Source of the DNA: CANJXF01 sp043775015
GTDB taxonomy: Bacteria > Verrucomicrobiota > Verrucomicrobiia > Limisphaerales > CANJXF01
NCBI GenBank assembly: GCA_043775015.1
Contig: JAYVSV010000071.1
Coordinates: forward strand, 1 to 5,878
DNA: 5,878 nt
Reading direction: 5' to 3'
Shown: one piece after another, positions 5,139 through 5,878 of the stretch
How the letters are laid out: every line of letters starts with the position of its first letter
Position numbering within the stretch: the stretch's first letter is position 1
Program-made: the position numbers and the translations under genes
The notes under the pieces: generated by a model
Seen by the model: only the letters and a program-made list of their open reading frames with translations
Told to the model about the DNA's origin: nothing
Database searches by the model: none

Positions 5139-5729
5139 TTAAGTTTTGAGTTGGGCTTCCAATTCAGCGATGCGTTGTTTCAGTGGCGCGACGGCTTCTT
5201 CGACTTCGGCGGCAGTGTAACGCGGCGTGATGTATTTCGGACAGTTCCAATCAAACGAATGCACTTCGATGAGGAAAATCCGTTCGACGATGCCGCGTGT
5301 CTCCGGCTCGGTGAATTGCGCGACGATCTCGGGATGCTCGCGGGCATCAACAATCTTCGCGTGACCTAGAATTTTCAGCCGCGTGCGTTGCGGGTAGTCC
5401 ATGAGGAACAGACACACGCGGTCGTTCGTGGCGACATTGCCGGTCGAGAGCATCTGGCGATTGCCTTTGTAATCGGCGAAGGCGAGTTGCGTGGGGCTGA
5501 CGACGCGGAGAAATCCCGCCGCGCCGCCGCGATGCTGCATGTAAGGCCAGCCACTCTCGCTGACGGTCGCCATGTAGAAACTGTCGCGCGACTGGATGAA
5601 TTGCGCTTCGTCATCGGTGAGCGGATCACGCTCCGGCTGCGGTGGGACGAGTTGGGCGCGACCGAAATAATGCTTCTGCGCCGCGAGCACCTTCGGCGTG
5701 AAGAGCGTTTGGAGAAATTGTCCGGCCAT
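5139..5729 (-). CDS. Pyridoxamine 5'-phosphate oxidase-like FMN-binding protein (COG3576 type)
   Basis: The 196-residue product has the split-barrel flavin-binding fold: SFYMATVSESGWPYMQHRGG (about 50-69), then FADYKGNRQMLSTGN, NDRVCLFLMDYPQRTRLKI and GHAKIVD. It continues with IEVHSFDWNCPKYITPRYT, typical of the COG3576 flavin-nucleotide-binding group rather than true PdxH, and ends in a short heptad-like helix (about 175-196), possibly a coiled coil. Such proteins are usually cytoplasmic FMN- or F420-dependent reductases or oxidases of unknown substrate. ATG 5729 is chosen because similarity begins at FLQTLFTPKV; the frame stays open upstream to 5861, but that part is the heptamer repeat and unconserved. 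No Shine-Dalgarno is visible; the leader is CAACAATTT. First gene of a two-gene minus-strand unit with the DUF1348 gene. Confidence 0.9.
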   Translation of the reverse strand: MAGQFLQTLFTPKVLAAQKHYFGRAQLVPPQPERDPLTDDEAQFIQSRDSFYMATVSESGWPYMQHRGGAAGFLRVVSPTQLAFADYKGNRQMLSTGNVATNDRVCLFLMDYPQRTRLKILGHAKIVDAREHPEIVAQFTEPETRGIVERIFLIEVHSFDWNCPKYITPRYTAAEVEEAVAPLKQRIAELEAQLKT

Positions 5730-5735
5730 AAATTG

Positions 5736-5756
5736 TTGAGGGTTGAGGGTTGAGGG
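5736..5756. repeat. Three tandem TTGAGGG heptamers
   Basis: TTGAGGG occurs three times in perfect tandem, ending six bases upstream of the PNPOx-like start codon. I recognise it as a short tandem repeat common between genes in Verrucomicrobia. On the coding strand it gives CCCTCAA repeats and occupies the place where a ribosome binding site would lie. Confidence 0.65.
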
Positions 5757-5762
5757 CTTGAG

Positions 5763-5787
5763 ACTGGCGGCAGGCGTGAACGCCAGT
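5763..5787. repeat. Inverted repeat in the leader of the PNPOx-like gene
   Basis: ACTGGCG (5763-5769) and CGCCAGT (5781-5787) are perfect 7-bp arms with an 11-base spacer; a competing small hairpin GGCG-TGAA-CGCC lies at 5773-5784. It could be a repeat arm, a leader structure or an operator for the minus-strand unit. From 5788 to the window end I see no gene or clear promoter. Confidence 0.35.
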
Positions 5788-5878
5788 AGTGTTCGGCCAA
5801 TAGTGTGCTTTTGGAAACAGTGCGGGCGGGGGATCAGGCCATGGAGAGCCAAAGCCGCCAAAGAACCGGGTGGAGTAA

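Noticed and set aside
5388..5753. Plus-strand frame opposite the PNPOx-like gene
   Set aside because: Shadow of a well-conserved minus-strand gene, with no recognisable domain.
5736..5756. Heptamer array as a CRISPR or replication origin iteron
   Set aside because: Units are only 7 bases, directly adjacent with no spacers, and there is no associated replication or cas gene.
5730..5861. N-terminal extension of the PNPOx-like protein to ATG 5861
   Set aside because: The extra 44 residues are translated repeat sequence (PSTLNPQ), absent from the family.

Overview
The window looks like chromosomal DNA from a GC-rich, soil-type bacterium, most likely a verrucomicrobial lineage near Pedosphaerales/Limisphaerales. 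That call rests on recognition of dispersed palindromic repeats (a hairpin followed by GGGCTGGGGTGAGG; a repeat that translates with 'GQDARAT' inside a gene; a TTGAGGG heptamer array) plus the style of the genes. It is an inference, not a marker-gene assignment.

Layout. Positions 2-412 (+) are the C-terminal part of ThiC, the thiamin pyrimidine synthase. It is conserved throughout except that the radical-SAM [4Fe-4S] motif is missing: where the family reads FCSM-CGPK-FCSM, only one FCSM remains, exactly as expected from deletion between two short direct repeats. Positions 413-1493 are a patchwork: a minus-strand terminator/repeat, a small DUF397 gene (503-745, -) with a good ribosome binding site, a strong 13-bp hairpin, a possible orphan C-terminal reading frame on the minus strand, the C-terminal half of a PIN-domain toxin (about 919-1095, +), and a second decayed piece of thiC (about 1187-1445, +). 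That piece corresponds to the part of ThiC directly before the residues with which this window opens. It carries a 63-bp insertion with 11-bp inverted repeats and GGCCCG direct repeats, and a second disruption.

Positions 1494-4019 (+) encode an 841-residue 2-oxoglutarate/Fe(II) dioxygenase-type protein with a long C-terminal region ending in a CxCxxC segment, interrupted in frame by a dispersed palindromic repeat. It is followed by a full-length DUF4256 gene (4073-4639, +). On the minus strand, a PNPOx-like flavin-binding protein (5139-5729) and a DUF1348/SnoaL-like protein (4703-5131) form a tight two-gene unit converging on DUF4256.

The genes do not form one obvious pathway. The most unusual part is thiC and its surroundings: a copy that appears to have lost its catalytic cluster motif, with a broken second copy 0.8 kb downstream in a region rich in gene fragments and small palindromic insertions. 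I see no tRNA, rRNA, CRISPR array or transposase.
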